This document shows, piece after piece, positions 29,384-44,474 of a stretch of DNA of 64,000 bases. The stretch spans positions 1,116,001 to 1,180,000 of the forward strand of contig NZ_CP017671.1 in the NCBI RefSeq assembly GCF_001874625.1. The letters run 5' to 3'. Below the pieces are notes generated by a model, which saw nothing but the letters and a program-made list of their open reading frames with translations, had not been told where the DNA came from and did no database searches. The position numbers were made by a program, and so were the translations under genes. Positions within the stretch are counted from its first letter, which is position 1; every line of letters starts with the position of its first letter. Source of the DNA: Providencia rettgeri. Lineage in GTDB: Bacteria > Pseudomonadota > Gammaproteobacteria > Enterobacterales > Enterobacteriaceae.

Positions 29384-30931
29384 ATGTCTTTTAAGAATCT
29401 CAAAATCAGTATGAAGTTAACGATAGCATTTGGCGGGTTTGTTGCGCTTATTATCTTGAGCTCAATATTTTCTTTGGCAAACATGAACCGTGCAAACGAA
29501 GGAATGAAGCAGGTGCTTTATGAAAGCTATCCAATTGCATCGACCGCAGGGCAAATGATGGATAACTTTTATTCTTTTATTGGGATACAAGAGCTTATTT
29601 TGCTTGATGATAGAGGTAGCGATAAACGTCGTGAAGAACTCTCTAAAATTACACTTAAGATAACGGAGTTACTGGAAAAACTGGAAAGTAGTGTAACGGA
29701 TGATCGTTCTAAAGAAATATTGGCCGATCTACGGGGAATTCGTCAGCAATTCCATGCATCACAAGCCCGTATGAATGCATTCTTGCAGCAAAATAATCGC
29801 CAAGCTGCAATTGATGAAATGATGACAAAAACCTCTAGTATTCAACGCGAATACCGTGAGCAAATTCAGACGCTAATGGCTATTCAAGACCTACAAATGC
29901 AAGAGATCGGTCGTAATGTGAATGCTGACTATGAAAGTAATAAGATACTGCTTGCGGTATTGTCGCTCTTCAGTATTGGGATTGGCTGTGTAGTTGGTTG
30001 GTTTATTACTACCATTATTACTCGCCCTCTAGAAAATGCAGTCCATTTTGCTCAAGCCATAGCAAGCGGCGATTTAACTAAAGATATGCAAGTAACCTCA
30101 AAAGATGAAACTGGTGTGCTGCTGCAAGCACTCAACGACATGAAGGGGCGTTTGTTAGAAATTGTCCAAGAAGTTCAACAAGGTTCGGAGAGTATTTCGG
30201 CTGCGGCAGGGCAAATTGTTGCAGGAAACCAAAATTTAGCGTCTCGTACAGAAGAGCAAGCTGCATCTGTTGAAGAAACCGCGAGCTCAATGGAACAAAT
30301 TACTTCAACAGTCCAAAACACAACAGAGCATACTCACGAAGCAAGTATGTTGGCTGATCAAGCCGCAATCATAGTACAAAACAATGGTGATATGATGAGT
30401 CAAGTAACTAATAAAATGCGGGCTATCAATACATCATCGTTACAAATGACAGAAATTATTAATCTGATTGATTCAATTGCATTTCAGACAAATATTTTGG
30501 CATTAAACGCCTCAGTTGAAGCCGCTAGAGCAGGGGAGCACGGCCGTGGTTTTGCTGTCGTCGCTGGCGAAGTCAGGCTGCTAGCTCAAAAAAGTGCGGC
30601 ATCAGCTAGTGACATTCGCGAGCTTATTGAAAATTCTTCATCCCAAACTCAAGACGGTATGGATTTAGTTGAAAAAGCCACTGATCAAATTTATGGAATG
30701 ATTGACAGTGTAAAAGAGATGAACACATTACTACGAGAAATTGGCCAAGCGAGCCGAGAACAAAGTGATGGGATTGCACAGATTAATAGTGCTGTCGGGC
30801 AACTTGATTTAACAACGCAGCAAAACGCTAGCTTGGTAGAGGAATCTGTTGTGGCAGCAGACTCATTAAATGAGCAGGCATTCCACTTAAAAGGACTAGT
30901 GAATTACTTTAAAATAAAAGCTATTAATTAG
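29384..30931 (+). CDS. Methyl-accepting chemotaxis protein
   Basis: 515-aa transmembrane chemoreceptor. TM1 spans about residues 11-32. A periplasmic helical domain (about 33-187) resembles the four-helix-bundle Tar/Tsr ligand domain. TM2 is at about 188-211, HAMP at 212-265, then the cytoplasmic signalling coiled coil. The highly conserved hairpin tip includes [37 protein letters not shown] (quoted in parts: [20 protein letters not shown] and [13 protein letters not shown]). A methylation-region sequence [18 protein letters not shown] is present. There is no C-terminal NWxxF tether for CheR/CheB. The ligand is unknown. It lies alone between tyrA and pheA. Confidence 0.93.
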   Translation: MSFKNLKISMKLTIAFGGFVALIILSSIFSLANMNRANEGMKQVLYESYPIASTAGQMMDNFYSFIGIQELILLDDRGSDKRREELSKITLKITELLEKLESSVTDDRSKEILADLRGIRQQFHASQARMNAFLQQNNRQAAIDEMMTKTSSIQREYREQIQTLMAIQDLQMQEIGRNVNADYESNKILLAVLSLFSIGIGCVVGWFITTIITRPLENAVHFAQAIASGDLTKDMQVTSKDETGVLLQALNDMKGRLLEIVQEVQQGSESISAAAGQIVAGNQNLASRTEEQAASVEETASSMEQITSTVQNTTEHTHEASMLADQAAIIVQNNGDMMSQVTNKMRAINTSSLQMTEIINLIDSIAFQTNILALNASVEAARAGEHGRGFAVVAGEVRLLAQKSAASASDIRELIENSSSQTQDGMDLVEKATDQIYGMIDSVKEMNTLLREIGQASREQSDGIAQINSAVGQLDLTTQQNASLVEESVVAADSLNEQAFHLKGLVNYFKIKAIN

Positions 30932-30962
30932 TACAATAGAATCGTTGCAAATCTGATGATAA

Positions 30963-30986
30963 GGCTGCACAACTACCTGTGCAGCC
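30963..30986. terminator. Hairpin between the chemoreceptor gene and pheA
   Basis: Perfect nine-base arms GGCTGCACA and TGTGCAGCC with a six-base loop between the convergent genes. Weak T-content on both sides; probably a shared terminator. Confidence 0.65.
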
Positions 30987-31007
30987 AACGTATTTTGATA
31001 TAGACAA

Positions 31008-32180
31008 TTAAGGTGTGATCTTTTCTGGCTCAACGGGGACAACATTCTCTGATGGGTAACAACCCAATACTTTTATTGAGCGTGTAATTGCTGATAGCTC
31101 TTTTAAAGCTTGTTGCATATTTTCTGAACGCAAATTAGCGTGCACATCAACGTAAAACATCTCTTCCCAAGGTTTACCGTTAATTGGGCGAGATTCTAAT
31201 TTACTCATTATTATCTGATTGTTTTTTAGAATAACCAGTGCATCAACTAAAGCACCTGCTTGTTGACCTGTAGTCATTAATAACGTGGTTTTAGCAGGAA
31301 CTTGTTCTGTTACTTCAATCGGTTGTGGAGCGACTACAATAAAACGGGTCATATTTATCTGTTGATTGGCAAGGCTATGCTCTATTACACTTAAATTATA
31401 TAAAGCCCCCCCAGCTTCACTGCCTAGCGCCGCGACGTTAGGTAAATTTTGTTCTGCTACCATTTGCATCGCAGTGGATGTGCTGTCGCAATATTTAATC
31501 TTCCAGTGGGGGTATTGTGCTAAATATTGACTACATTGTTGGAATGGTTGCGGATGACTATACACCGTATCAATTAAGCTTAAATCAGTATTGCCCGTTG
31601 TTAAAAGGCAATGGTTAATTGGTAGTCGAATTTCGCCAACAATTGATAATGTTGTATTCTGCAGTAAATCGTAAACATCATTAATTGCACCGGAACTGGT
31701 GTTTTCTATCGGTAAAATACCGTATTCAGCTTGCCCACTTTCAACCAATGAAAATATATCTTGGAATTTATGACAACTACATTCAACTAGTTGATCAAAA
31801 TGGCGTGCAGAGTATTGACGAGCGGCGATGTGTGAGTAAGAACCTTTAGGGCCTAAAAAAGCAAACCTAGCCGTATCACTTGGCGTTAGATTTAAATGTT
31901 TTTGTAAAATGGCTTGTTGTGTGAGAACCGAGTCCTCGATAATCATCTGAAATAGACGAGTAATATAAAACCCGTCTAGTCCAAGGGGTTTGCCTTTATT
32001 AATCAAAACATCAAGGAGTTGGCGTTCGCGATCTTTATCTCGAATGGGGCGGTTATCATCAATCTTTGTTTCTGCCACTTCAACGGCATAACCACGACGT
32101 TTTGCCAAAAGGCCAAGTAATTCACTATCCAATTGGCTGATTTTCTCTCTTACTTTCAGTAGATTATTACTGTTATCCAT
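31008..32180 (-). CDS. pheA: Bifunctional chorismate mutase / prephenate dehydratase
   Basis: P-protein of phenylalanine synthesis, forming prephenate and then phenylpyruvate. 390 aa from the ATG at 32180 (an in-frame GTG lies at 32189). The chorismate mutase domain has [19 protein letters not shown]. The dehydratase domain has [33 protein letters not shown] and the NMTRFIVV (TRF) motif. A C-terminal ACT domain with [19 protein letters not shown] binds phenylalanine for feedback inhibition. Expression is predicted to be controlled by the pheL attenuator immediately upstream. Confidence 0.97.
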   Translation of the reverse strand: MDNSNNLLKVREKISQLDSELLGLLAKRRGYAVEVAETKIDDNRPIRDKDRERQLLDVLINKGKPLGLDGFYITRLFQMIIEDSVLTQQAILQKHLNLTPSDTARFAFLGPKGSYSHIAARQYSARHFDQLVECSCHKFQDIFSLVESGQAEYGILPIENTSSGAINDVYDLLQNTTLSIVGEIRLPINHCLLTTGNTDLSLIDTVYSHPQPFQQCSQYLAQYPHWKIKYCDSTSTAMQMVAEQNLPNVAALGSEAGGALYNLSVIEHSLANQQINMTRFIVVAPQPIEVTEQVPAKTTLLMTTGQQAGALVDALVILKNNQIIMSKLESRPINGKPWEEMFYVDVHANLRSENMQQALKELSAITRSIKVLGCYPSENVVPVEPEKITP

Positions 32181-32206
32181 TCTGCCCACCCTGTAAATAT
32201 CATGAT

Positions 32207-32236
32207 ATAAAAAAGCCCCCTAGCTGGGGGCTTTCT
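32207..32236 (-). terminator. pheA attenuator (terminator hairpin with antiterminator alternative)
   Basis: On the minus strand the stem AAAGCCCCC/GGGGGCTTT has an AGCTA loop and ends in a T-run, between pheL and pheA. An upstream segment GGGGCTTTTGTC (minus strand, about 32264-32275) can instead pair with GACAA and AAAGCCCC to form an antiterminator. Ribosome stalling in the Phe codons of pheL would decide between the two, as in E. coli. Confidence 0.88.
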
Positions 32237-32278
32237 AATCTTGTCTTCTTTTTTTCTCGAACGACAAAAGCCCCTTAT

Positions 32279-32326
32279 TTAAGAGTCACTAAAAAAGAAG
32301 AAAAAAAAGACAAAATTAAGATTCAT
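32279..32326 (-). CDS. pheL: pheA leader peptide
   Basis: A 15-codon reading frame, MNLNFVFFFFFFSDS, with seven phenylalanine codons, six of them consecutive. It ends TAA just before the antiterminator segment of the pheA attenuator. E. coli pheL encodes a 15-residue, seven-Phe peptide in the same position. The ribosome stalls on these codons when charged tRNA-Phe is scarce, allowing pheA transcription. Confidence 0.9.
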   Translation of the reverse strand: MNLNFVFFFFFFSDS

Positions 32327-32355
32327 CTGCAACACCTATTATTAGACCTGTATTA

Positions 32356-32384
32356 AATAGACCCGATACTTAATAAGATGTCAA
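32356..32384 (-). promoter_or_regulatory. pheLA promoter
   Basis: On the minus strand: TTGACA (32384-32379), a 17-base spacer, TCTATT (32361-32356), about 30 bases before pheL. The consensus -35 and the position make it convincing; an overlapping TATTTA is an alternative -10. Confidence 0.7.
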
Positions 32385-32402
32385 TAAAAAAGGTTAAGAA
32401 CA

Positions 32403-32432
32403 CAAAAAAACGCGCCTATAGTAGGCGCGTTT
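32403..32432 (-). terminator. Terminator of raiA
   Basis: Stem AAACGCGCC/GGCGCGTTT with a TATAGTA-type loop, followed on the minus strand by a T-run (GTTTTTTTGTG). It lies 36 bases after the raiA stop. Confidence 0.88.
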
Positions 32433-32467
32433 ACAAGGTTCAAGATAAGTTGATAGATAATATAAAA

Positions 32468-32797
32468 TTATAACGTAACGAGGTTCGCTTCTTTTACACT
32501 ATTGTTGGCTCTTCTTGATTCTCCTTTATGTTGCACTTTATTAAGTTGTCTTTCGAGTTTGTTAATTAGTTCATTAATTGCAACGTACATATCTTCATGT
32601 TTGGCGCTTGCGACCAGTTTACCTGTCGCTGTTTTTATGTTTGCATCAACCATGAAACCTTGTGGCTCTTTTGATAACACTACGTGAGTGTTAATGAGTG
32701 AGACTTGCCACTTATCAAGTTTTGTTAGACGGTTCTCAATGTGCTCGCGAATTGCTGGGGTAATATCCATTTGTTTGCTAGTAATGTTCACTATCAT
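32468..32797 (-). CDS. raiA: Ribosome-associated translation inhibitor RaiA
   Basis: 109-aa hibernation factor that binds the 30S A/P-site region in stationary phase or cold and blocks translation (also called protein Y, YfiA). It matches E. coli from [21 protein letters not shown] through [30 protein letters not shown] (in parts). The C-terminal acidic tail of E. coli RaiA is shorter here. The start at 32797 is chosen by homology and the AGAGG site; the frame extends upstream. Confidence 0.95.
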   Translation of the reverse strand: MIVNITSKQMDITPAIREHIENRLTKLDKWQVSLINTHVVLSKEPQGFMVDANIKTATGKLVASAKHEDMYVAINELINKLERQLNKVQHKGESRRANNSVKEANLVTL

Positions 32798-33112
32798 ATA
32801 GTTACCTCTCATTGTTTCCGTCTTTGATGAGTCCAGAATACCTATTATCTCTAATAAAAAATTGATATAGATCACATCTAATTAAGGGGAGGGAGTCGGT
32901 ACATTTGAAGTGTGATTTCACGTATAAAAGGGGTGAAAAAGCATTGCCAAAATGAGTAGATTAAGACAAACTGGTTAAGTTGGCTATCGATACGGCAAAT
33001 AGTCGGAACTTTTTTTGGGTTAAAATTAAGCCAATGAAAGTATTGTTAGTCTCAAAATAGCAAACAAAGAAAAACAGCAGCCAAGGCTGCTGTTTAAGAT
33101 TACTCGGTTATA
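32798..33112. other. raiA-bamD intergenic region
   Basis: 315 bases with no gene seen. It holds, by position, the raiA promoter and the bamD terminator at its right end. Confidence 0.5.
33066..33096 (-). terminator. Terminator of bamD
   Basis: Stem AACAGCAGCC/GGCTGCTGTT with an AA loop (33074-33095); on the minus strand a T-run (TTTTTCTTTG) follows. Confidence 0.88.
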
Positions 33113-33844
33113 TTATTGTGGGTTTGCTGCAATAATATTCGCAACCTTAGTCGCTTCTTGATTTAACCCCATTTCTTTATAAGCAATTTCCATGTATGCC
33201 AAGGCATTACGTGTTGCTTCTGTGTCTGGGTAATCTTTTAGCATCTGTTGGACACGGTTAACAACCGCGACATAAGCCCCGCGTTTGTTGTAGTATTCAA
33301 CCACGGAAAGGTCGAATTTCGCTAAGCGGTCTTTTAAGTAGACTAAACGCTTACTCGCATCATTTGAGTATAAACTGTTAGGATAGTAGCGAACTAATTG
33401 GCTAAAGTCCTTAAATGCAACGCGTGCATGTTGTGGATCTCTATCTGAGCGGTCGATACCAAAGAGCCCTTGCAGTAAACTATCATCTAATGCCATAGCA
33501 GTAAGACCACGCATGTAAAGGACGTAGTCAATATTTGGGTGAGTTGGGTTCAAACGCATGAAACGGTCAATCGCAGCTATCGCCATTGGCAGCTCTGCTG
33601 ATTTATAATATGCGTAAATGAGGTCTAATTGGACCTGCTGAGCATATGGACCAAATGGATAACGGTTATCGAGTGCTTCAAATTGTTTGATAGCAGCTTT
33701 AAAGTTGCCGTCCTGTAATTTTTGCTGACCCGTACTATAAATTTCAGCTGGGGAGCTATCAGGACTGACTTCATTGTTACTGGAGCAGCCGACTAAGACC
33801 AGACTTAACGTGGCAGCGGCCACCAGATTTTTCATACGTATCAT
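33113..33844 (-). CDS. bamD: Outer membrane protein assembly lipoprotein BamD
   Basis: Essential lipoprotein of the beta-barrel assembly (BAM) complex, made of tetratricopeptide-like repeats, contacting BamA and nascent outer membrane proteins. About 243 aa. The signal peptide [20 protein letters not shown] ends in a lipobox with Cys near residue 20. [44 protein letters not shown] and [16 protein letters not shown] are conserved. The ATG at 33844 matches E. coli (MxRMK); a GTG precedes it. It is divergent from rluD. Confidence 0.95.
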   Translation of the reverse strand: MIRMKNLVAAATLSLVLVGCSSNNEVSPDSSPAEIYSTGQQKLQDGNFKAAIKQFEALDNRYPFGPYAQQVQLDLIYAYYKSAELPMAIAAIDRFMRLNPTHPNIDYVLYMRGLTAMALDDSLLQGLFGIDRSDRDPQHARVAFKDFSQLVRYYPNSLYSNDASKRLVYLKDRLAKFDLSVVEYYNKRGAYVAVVNRVQQMLKDYPDTEATRNALAYMEIAYKEMGLNQEATKVANIIAANPQ

Positions 33845-33982
33845 CACGTGTAGGTTATCCTCTGAGTGTTTCGAGGGAGACTATCCATAAGGCTCCCGGC
33901 AAAATTCGAGTTACAATAGCATATATTTTAAATGAAACGGCTGTGCCGTCAAAATACAAACACCAAAAAAGTAGATTAATTT

Positions 33983-34960
33983 ATGGCTCAACAAGTACAA
34001 CTTAGTGCAACTATCGCTGAATCACAGCTTGGTCAACGTTTAGATCAGGCTTTAGCCGAATTGTTCCCTGATTATTCTCGTTCACGCATAAAAGAATGGA
34101 TTTTAGCTGATAGAGTGCAGGTTAATGGCAAAGTTATCAATAAGCCAAAAGAAAAAGTTTTTGGTAGCGAACAAATTTTAATCGATGCCCTTATCGAAGA
34201 AGATAATCGCTGGGAGCCTCAAGATATCCCACTTAATGTTATTTATGAAGATGAAGATATCCTAATTATTAATAAACCACGTAATTTAGTTGTTCATCCT
34301 GGCGCTGGCAACCCAGATGGGACGATCCTTAACGCATTATTGTATCGTTACCCTGAAATTGCCGATGTACCAAGAGCGGGTATCGTCCACCGTTTAGATA
34401 AAGACACGACTGGCTTGATGGTTGTTGCAAAAACGGTTCCTGCGCAAACTCATTTAGTTGAAGCGTTACAACGCAGAGAAATTACGCGTGAATATGAAGC
34501 CGTAGCGGTAGGCCGCATGACTGCTGGTGGCATGGTGGAAGAGCCAATCTCACGCCATCCAACCAAAAGAACCCACATGGCTGTTCATCCAATGGGGAAA
34601 CCTGCGGTGACACATTACCGTGTGATGGAGCATTTTAGAGCTCATACTCGTTTACGTTTACGTTTGGAAACAGGTCGAACTCACCAAATCCGTGTCCATA
34701 TGGCTCATATTAATCATCCTTTAATTGGAGATCCTTTATATGGCGGTCGTCCGCGTCCATTAAAAGGCGCAACAGAAGAGTTCTTCGAAGTCATGCGTAG
34801 CTTTGATAGGCAAGCACTGCATGCGACTATGTTGCGCCTGTATCACCCAATTTCAGGTATTCAAATGGAGTGGCATGCACCGTTACCGGATGATATGGTT
34901 AAGCTTATTGATGCCTTAAAGGCAGATACTGAACTTCACAAAGACGATATGGACTGGTAA
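33983..34960 (+). CDS. rluD: 23S rRNA pseudouridine(1911/1915/1917) synthase
   Basis: Makes pseudouridines in helix 69 of 23S rRNA, needed for normal ribosome function. 325 aa. An N-terminal S4 RNA-binding domain (RLDQALAELFPDYSRSRIKEWI) is followed by the catalytic domain with HRLDKDTTGLMVVAK (Asp139). RTHQIRVHMAHINHPLIGDPLYGG closes the active-site region. Its stop codon overlaps the pgeF start (TAATG), so they are translationally coupled. Confidence 0.97.
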   Translation: MAQQVQLSATIAESQLGQRLDQALAELFPDYSRSRIKEWILADRVQVNGKVINKPKEKVFGSEQILIDALIEEDNRWEPQDIPLNVIYEDEDILIINKPRNLVVHPGAGNPDGTILNALLYRYPEIADVPRAGIVHRLDKDTTGLMVVAKTVPAQTHLVEALQRREITREYEAVAVGRMTAGGMVEEPISRHPTKRTHMAVHPMGKPAVTHYRVMEHFRAHTRLRLRLETGRTHQIRVHMAHINHPLIGDPLYGGRPRPLKGATEEFFEVMRSFDRQALHATMLRLYHPISGIQMEWHAPLPDDMVKLIDALKADTELHKDDMDW

Positions 34961-35694
34961 TGAGCATATTGATTTTCCCTGACTGGCCACAGCCTAAAAG
35001 TGTATCAAGCTGTAGTACGACCCGTGCTGGTGGTGTGAGCCTACCACCTTTTGATAGCTTAAATTTAGGTGATCACGTTGAGGATCGCTTTGAGGCCGTC
35101 AGTGAAAATCGCCAACGTTTAGTTAAACTTGCTCAATTACCGCAACAACCGGTGTGGCTTGAGCAAGTACACGGTACCCGCGTGCTTCATCTTGATGGCA
35201 GTAAAATCAAGAATAAACAAGCTGATGCGGTATATACCAATCAAAAAGGTCAGGTTTGTGCAATCATGACCGCAGACTGTTTACCCGTGCTTTTTTGTAA
35301 TATGGCAGGTAGTGAAGTCGCAGCGGCACACGCGGGTTGGCGAGGTTTATGCAATGGTGTACTTGAGAATACGGTGAGCCAATTTGTCAGCCCAACAAAT
35401 GAAATTATGGCATGGTTAGGGCCTGCGATCGGAGCTGAGAAATTTGAAGTTGGCGGCGAAGTGAAAGACGCATTTGTTAATCAATCGTCTGATTTGGCCT
35501 CAGCTTTTACTCCCCATAATGGAAAATATTTAGCCGATATCTATTTATTAGCACGTAAAAAACTGAGTACGATGGGAATTAATGCCATTTATGGTGGTGA
35601 TTTTTGTACAGTAACGGATGAAAACAGATTTTTTTCCTATAGACGTGAAGGAAAAACGGGCAGAATGGCCTCTCTAATATGGGTATCCAACTAA
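34960..35694 (+). CDS. pgeF: Peptidoglycan editing factor / multicopper-type purine nucleosidase family protein
   Basis: 244 aa, YfiH (DUF152) family. Metal-ligand motifs are VWLEQVHGTRV, MTADCLPVLFC and AAAHAGWRGLCNGVLE. E. coli YfiH was named polyphenol oxidase and later PgeF, which prevents mis-incorporation of L-Ser into peptidoglycan precursors; homologues also act on adenosine. The start overlaps the rluD stop by one base. Confidence 0.92.
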   Translation: MSILIFPDWPQPKSVSSCSTTRAGGVSLPPFDSLNLGDHVEDRFEAVSENRQRLVKLAQLPQQPVWLEQVHGTRVLHLDGSKIKNKQADAVYTNQKGQVCAIMTADCLPVLFCNMAGSEVAAAHAGWRGLCNGVLENTVSQFVSPTNEIMAWLGPAIGAEKFEVGGEVKDAFVNQSSDLASAFTPHNGKYLADIYLLARKKLSTMGINAIYGGDFCTVTDENRFFSYRREGKTGRMASLIWVSN

Positions 35695-35748
35695 TTTTAG
35701 AGTTATAATCTAAATTAACAAATATAATAAAAATAATCCCATGCAAAA

Positions 35749-35776
35749 CTTGAATAGTTAAAAATAGACCTCATTT
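35749..35776 (+). promoter_or_regulatory. Sigma-32 heat-shock promoter of clpB
   Basis: CTTGAAT (35749-35755), 13 bases, CCTCATTT (35769-35776). It fits the heat-shock consensus CTTGAA-N13-CCCCATNT and resembles the E. coli clpB promoter, 40 bases before the start codon. Confidence 0.85.
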
Positions 35777-35817
35777 AGTAACCAGTAGCAAATTTAATCT
35801 CATTTATCGGAGGTGTT

Positions 35818-38391
35818 ATGCGTCTGGACCGTTTAACTAATAAATTCCAGCAAGCTCTCGCTGACGCCCAATCATTAGCCCTTGGGCGCGAAAACCAATT
35901 TATCGAACCAATTCATCTATTAAGTGCCTTGTTTAATCAAGACGGTGGCACTGTTCGTCCTTTACTGACAACGCTAGGCGTTAATGCTGTGCAGTTTAAG
36001 CAAAAGATTGAAGATGCATTGGAACGTTTGCCTCAGGTGCAAGGTGTTGCGGGGGATGTTCAACCATCAAGTGACTTAATGCGTCATTTGAATTTATGTG
36101 ACCAATTGGCACAAAAGCATGGGGATGAATTTATCTCCTCAGAATTATTTCTTATCGCCGCTTTAGAAGCCAATACAACATTAGCAGACATGCTCAAAGC
36201 AGCAGGTGTTAATAAAGATAACTTAATAAAGGCAATAGAACAGATGCGTGGTGGAGAAAAAGTGAATGACCAAAGCGCTGAAGACCAGCGCCAAGCTTTG
36301 AAAAAATATACTGTCGATTTAACCGAGCGAGCAGAACAAGGTAAATTAGACCCTGTGATTGGTCGTGATGAAGAAATTCGTCGTACGATCCAAGTGTTGC
36401 AGCGCCGTACTAAAAATAACCCAGTACTTATTGGTGAACCCGGTGTTGGTAAAACTGCGATTGTTGAAGGTTTAGCTCAGCGTATTGTTAATGGTGAAAT
36501 TCCTGAAGGGTTAAAAAACAAACGTGTACTTTCACTCGATATGGGCGCACTAATTGCTGGCGCTAAATACCGTGGTGAATTTGAAGAACGTTTAAAAGGC
36601 GTTTTGAATGACCTTGCAAAGCAAGAAGGTAATGTCATTCTATTTATTGATGAATTACACACCATGGTTGGTGCTGGTAAAGCTGACGGTGCAATGGATG
36701 CCGGCAACATGTTAAAACCTGCGCTAGCTCGCGGTGAATTACACTGTGTTGGTGCGACAACGTTAGATGAATATCGCCAATATATTGAAAAAGACCCTGC
36801 GTTGGAACGCCGTTTCCAAAAAGTCTATGTCGCAGAACCGTCAGTTGAAGACACTATTGCGATTTTACGTGGTTTGAAAGAGCGCTATGAGCTACATCAC
36901 CATGTACAAATTACTGACCCAGCAATTGTCGCAGCGGCAACATTATCCCATCGGTATATTACCGATCGTATGCTGCCAGACAAAGCTATTGACTTAATTG
37001 ACGAGGCTGGTGCAAGTTTGCGTATGCAGATGGATTCAAAACCTGAATCCTTAGATAGACTAGAACGTCGGATTATTCAGCTTAAACTCGAGCAGCAAGC
37101 TCTGAAAAAAGAATCTGATGACGCAAGTAAAAAACGTCTTGAAATGTTAGAGGAAGAACTAACAGAGAAAGAACGTGAGTATTCTGCGTTAGAAGAAGAA
37201 TGGAAAGCAGAAAAAGCATCTCTTACTGGTACACAGCATATAAAAGCTGAACTAGAGAATACACGTATAGAGATGGAAAAAGCACGCCGAATGGGCGATT
37301 TAGCTAAAATGTCTGAATTGCAATATGGCCGCATTCCAGAGCTTGAAAAACAACTTGAAGCCGCAACGAAAGCGGAAAATAAAAGCATGAAGCTTTTACG
37401 TAACAAAGTCACTGACGTTGAAATTGCTGAAATTTTAGCGCGTTGGACTGGGATACCTGTATCAAGAATGCTTGAAAGTGAACGGGAAAAACTGTTACGT
37501 ATGGAGCAGCAATTACATCAACGTGTTATTGGTCAAGATGAAGCGGTTGTTGCTGTATCTAATGCGATTCGTCGTAGTCGCGCAGGTTTATCTGATCCAA
37601 ATAGACCTATAGGTTCATTTATGTTCTTAGGGCCTACAGGGGTCGGTAAAACTGAGCTGTGTAAGGCGCTGGCGAACTTTATGTTTGATAGCGATGACGC
37701 AATGGTGCGTATCGATATGTCTGAATTTATGGAAAAACATGCGGTATCGCGTTTAGTGGGTGCGCCTCCAGGTTATGTCGGTTACGAGGAAGGTGGCTAT
37801 TTAACTGAAGCCGTTAGACGTCGTCCATATTCTGTTATTTTATTGGATGAAGTTGAAAAAGCGCATCCAGATGTCTTCAATATTTTATTGCAAGTACTGG
37901 ATGATGGGCGTTTAACTGATGGTCAAGGTAGAACGGTAGACTTCCGTAATACGGTAATTATCATGACATCTAACTTGGGTTCTGACTTAATCCAAGAAAG
38001 GTTTGGCATGATCGGTTATTCAGAAATGAAAGATATGGTAATGGAAGTGGTATCCCATAGTTTCAGACCTGAGTTTATTAACCGTATTGACGAAGTGGTT
38101 GTATTCCATCCATTAGGTAAAGAGCAAATTACGAATATTGCTAATATTCAGTTAGCTCGTTTATATAAACGTCTTGAAGAACACGGCTATGAAGTGACAG
38201 CGACTCCAGCTGCACTTGAGAAAATTGGTGAGGCAGGTTTTGACCCAATCTTCGGTGCAAGGCCATTGAAACGTGCTATTCAACAAGAAATTGAAAACCC
38301 TCTGGCACAAGAAATTTTGTCAGGTAGGTTATTACCGGGTAAACCTGTCATTTTAGATGTAGAAAATGACGAGATAGTTGCTAAGCAGTAA
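35818..38391 (+). CDS. clpB: ATP-dependent disaggregase ClpB
   Basis: Hexameric AAA+ chaperone that, with DnaK, dissolves heat-induced aggregates. 857 aa, same as E. coli. An N-terminal Clp repeat domain is followed by NBD1 with Walker A GEPGVGKT and Walker [13 protein letters not shown]. The coiled-coil M-domain (about 400-520) is rich in Glu/Lys. NBD2 has [15 protein letters not shown] and ends with a sensor-2 region, [19 protein letters not shown]. It has a GGAGG ribosome site and a sigma-32 promoter. Confidence 0.98.
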   Translation: MRLDRLTNKFQQALADAQSLALGRENQFIEPIHLLSALFNQDGGTVRPLLTTLGVNAVQFKQKIEDALERLPQVQGVAGDVQPSSDLMRHLNLCDQLAQKHGDEFISSELFLIAALEANTTLADMLKAAGVNKDNLIKAIEQMRGGEKVNDQSAEDQRQALKKYTVDLTERAEQGKLDPVIGRDEEIRRTIQVLQRRTKNNPVLIGEPGVGKTAIVEGLAQRIVNGEIPEGLKNKRVLSLDMGALIAGAKYRGEFEERLKGVLNDLAKQEGNVILFIDELHTMVGAGKADGAMDAGNMLKPALARGELHCVGATTLDEYRQYIEKDPALERRFQKVYVAEPSVEDTIAILRGLKERYELHHHVQITDPAIVAAATLSHRYITDRMLPDKAIDLIDEAGASLRMQMDSKPESLDRLERRIIQLKLEQQALKKESDDASKKRLEMLEEELTEKEREYSALEEEWKAEKASLTGTQHIKAELENTRIEMEKARRMGDLAKMSELQYGRIPELEKQLEAATKAENKSMKLLRNKVTDVEIAEILARWTGIPVSRMLESEREKLLRMEQQLHQRVIGQDEAVVAVSNAIRRSRAGLSDPNRPIGSFMFLGPTGVGKTELCKALANFMFDSDDAMVRIDMSEFMEKHAVSRLVGAPPGYVGYEEGGYLTEAVRRRPYSVILLDEVEKAHPDVFNILLQVLDDGRLTDGQGRTVDFRNTVIIMTSNLGSDLIQERFGMIGYSEMKDMVMEVVSHSFRPEFINRIDEVVVFHPLGKEQITNIANIQLARLYKRLEEHGYEVTATPAALEKIGEAGFDPIFGARPLKRAIQQEIENPLAQEILSGRLLPGKPVILDVENDEIVAKQ

Positions 38392-38410
38392 TTGATATTA
38401 TTATAGAATC

Positions 38411-38442
38411 AAAAGGTGGCTAATATTAGCCACCTTTTTTAT
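38411..38442 (+). terminator. Terminator of clpB
   Basis: Stem AAAAGGTGGCTAA/TTAGCCACCTTTT with a very small loop, followed by TTTT. It lies 20 bases after the clpB stop. Confidence 0.92.
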
Positions 38443-38514
38443 ATCAAATTACGTATAAAACCGCGTTTTTTGCTTGAGAATTGGGCGTAAAGTATAAAAT
38501 ATAATCACTTGAGG

Positions 38515-38561
38515 TTTTTTTTTCAAAAAACACTTGCCAGATTTTTCTGACTCCCTATAAT
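38515..38561 (+). promoter_or_regulatory. rRNA operon promoter P1 with UP element
   Basis: TTGCCA (38534-38539), 16 bases, TATAAT (38556-38561), then the GCGCC discriminator. The A/T-tract just upstream (GGTTTTTTTTCAAAAAACAC) fits an UP element. It closely resembles E. coli rrn P1. Confidence 0.9.
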
Positions 38562-38653
38562 GCGCCACCACTGACCGGGAACAAGACAACGCAAAGCGCG
38601 ATGAACACTGAAACGGCAGCGAGAGATTCTGAAAAGAAAAAGCAAAAAATTGC

Positions 38654-38681
38654 TTGACTCTCACAGAGGAAAACGTATTAT
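38654..38681 (+). promoter_or_regulatory. rRNA operon promoter P2
   Basis: TTGACT (38654-38659), 16 bases, TATTAT (38676-38681), followed by a GC-rich discriminator. It lies 120 bases downstream of P1, the usual spacing. Confidence 0.88.
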
Positions 38682-38737
38682 ACGGCTCCTCGCGACAACG
38701 ACCTCGAAGTCGAAAATCAAACAGATTTAGTCGCAAC

Positions 38738-38750
38738 GCTCTTTAACAAT
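38738..38750 (+). promoter_or_regulatory. boxA antitermination site in the 16S leader
   Basis: GCTCTTTAACAAT matches the rrn boxA at which the NusB/S10 antitermination complex assembles. Confidence 0.85.
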
Positions 38751-39013
38751 TTATCAGACAATCTGTGTGGGCACTCACAGGACACTATCAAAAAAATATT
38801 TGATTTTAAGTCTTGAAGAGTGACTAACACGTTAATTCATATATATGAAATAAGGTAGTAACGCTTATTTTGGAAGGATAACGCGAAGGCAAGCAGAGAT
38901 AACCCGAGACAGTACTTAGGTACGGCGAGGGGAAGCGATGTGAAGCCGACAACGTTAGCCGAACAAAAGAACGTTACGGTCAGTAAGACATTCTTTGAGC
39001 ATCAAGCTACTTT

Positions 39014-40553
<1,540 letters not shown>

Positions 40554-40618
40554 CCATTGAAGTGTTTTTGTGAAGTGCTCACACAGATTGTCTGATGAAA
40601 TAGAGTAGCAGTATCAAT

Positions 40619-40695
<77 letters not shown>

Positions 40696-40850
40696 AATTT
40701 TGTTTATTCGTTGTTGCAGATTAGCTCGTTTACCCAAAAGTAAACTTCGCCAATCCGCGCCTAGACTAAACAAAATTGGTAACTTTAAGCATACTAAAAG
40801 CGAGAAGTATAAATTTTATTATTTATTATTGATACTGAAATTACCTTTAT

Positions 40851-40926
40851 GGGGCTATAGCTCAGCTGGGAGAGCGCCTGCCTTGCACGCAGGAGGTCAG
40901 CGGTTCGATCCCGCTTAGCTCCACCA
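40851..40926 (+). tRNA. alaT: tRNA-Ala (anticodon TGC)
   Basis: 76-nt spacer tRNA, anticodon in GCCTTGCACGC, encoded CCA. The Ile/Ala pair defines the spacer class; E. coli rrnG at the syntenic site has tRNA-Glu instead. Confidence 0.98.
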
Positions 40927-40982
40927 TAAATTTTTCTGATTATTCAGAATAGATTAGTCAAATAGTCTATTGCGAATAATTA

Positions 40983-40996
40983 TGCTCTTTAACAAT
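40983..40996 (+). promoter_or_regulatory. boxA antitermination site before 23S
   Basis: GCTCTTTAACAATC in the spacer repeats the leader boxA, the normal second antitermination site. Confidence 0.8.
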
Positions 40997-41241
40997 CTGG
41001 AACAAGCTGAAAATTGAAAACAACGCACATTGTTTATCGCTTAAACAATGTGAGAGTCTCTCAAAAATCTCAACTTGAATAGTGTACTTTGAACTATCGA
41101 GTCGACGAGCGAAATGAGTTCAAGGCAGCCCGCGCACAGCAAGCGCAGCGTACTTAATGTACGTGAGCATTGCGAGCACGGACTAACGCCGAAATCATGA
41201 AGCACAGTCACTCGTTGTCAGAAGACACCTTCGGGTTGTGA

Positions 41242-44150
<2,909 letters not shown>

Positions 44151-44294
44151 ACAACACCGAAGGTGTTTTAGAGATTGAGAGATGACGTTGATTCAATGAG
44201 CGTGAGAAGCCGAGAGGCGAGGGACATGGCAGCTTGTTCAAGATTGCAGTTCTGGTTTAGTGACGAAATGCGCTAAACGGGAACAAACCGAATT

Positions 44295-44414
44295 TGTCTG
44301 GCGGCAATAGCGCGGTGGTCCCACCTGACCCCATGCCGAACTCAGCAGTGAAACGCCGTAGCGCCGATGGTAGTGTGGGGTCTCCCCATGTGAGAGTAGG
44401 GAACTGCCAGACAT
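44295..44414 (+). rRNA. rrf: 5S ribosomal RNA
   Basis: 120 nt, TGTCTGGCGGC... to ...GAACTGCCAGACAT, with pairing ends and the conserved CCATGCCGAACTC. Confidence 0.98.
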
Positions 44415-44474
44415 TAATTAAAAATTTATTGCTTATAAGAAGCAGTAAATTGCCGAAAGGCGAAAAGAATAAGT

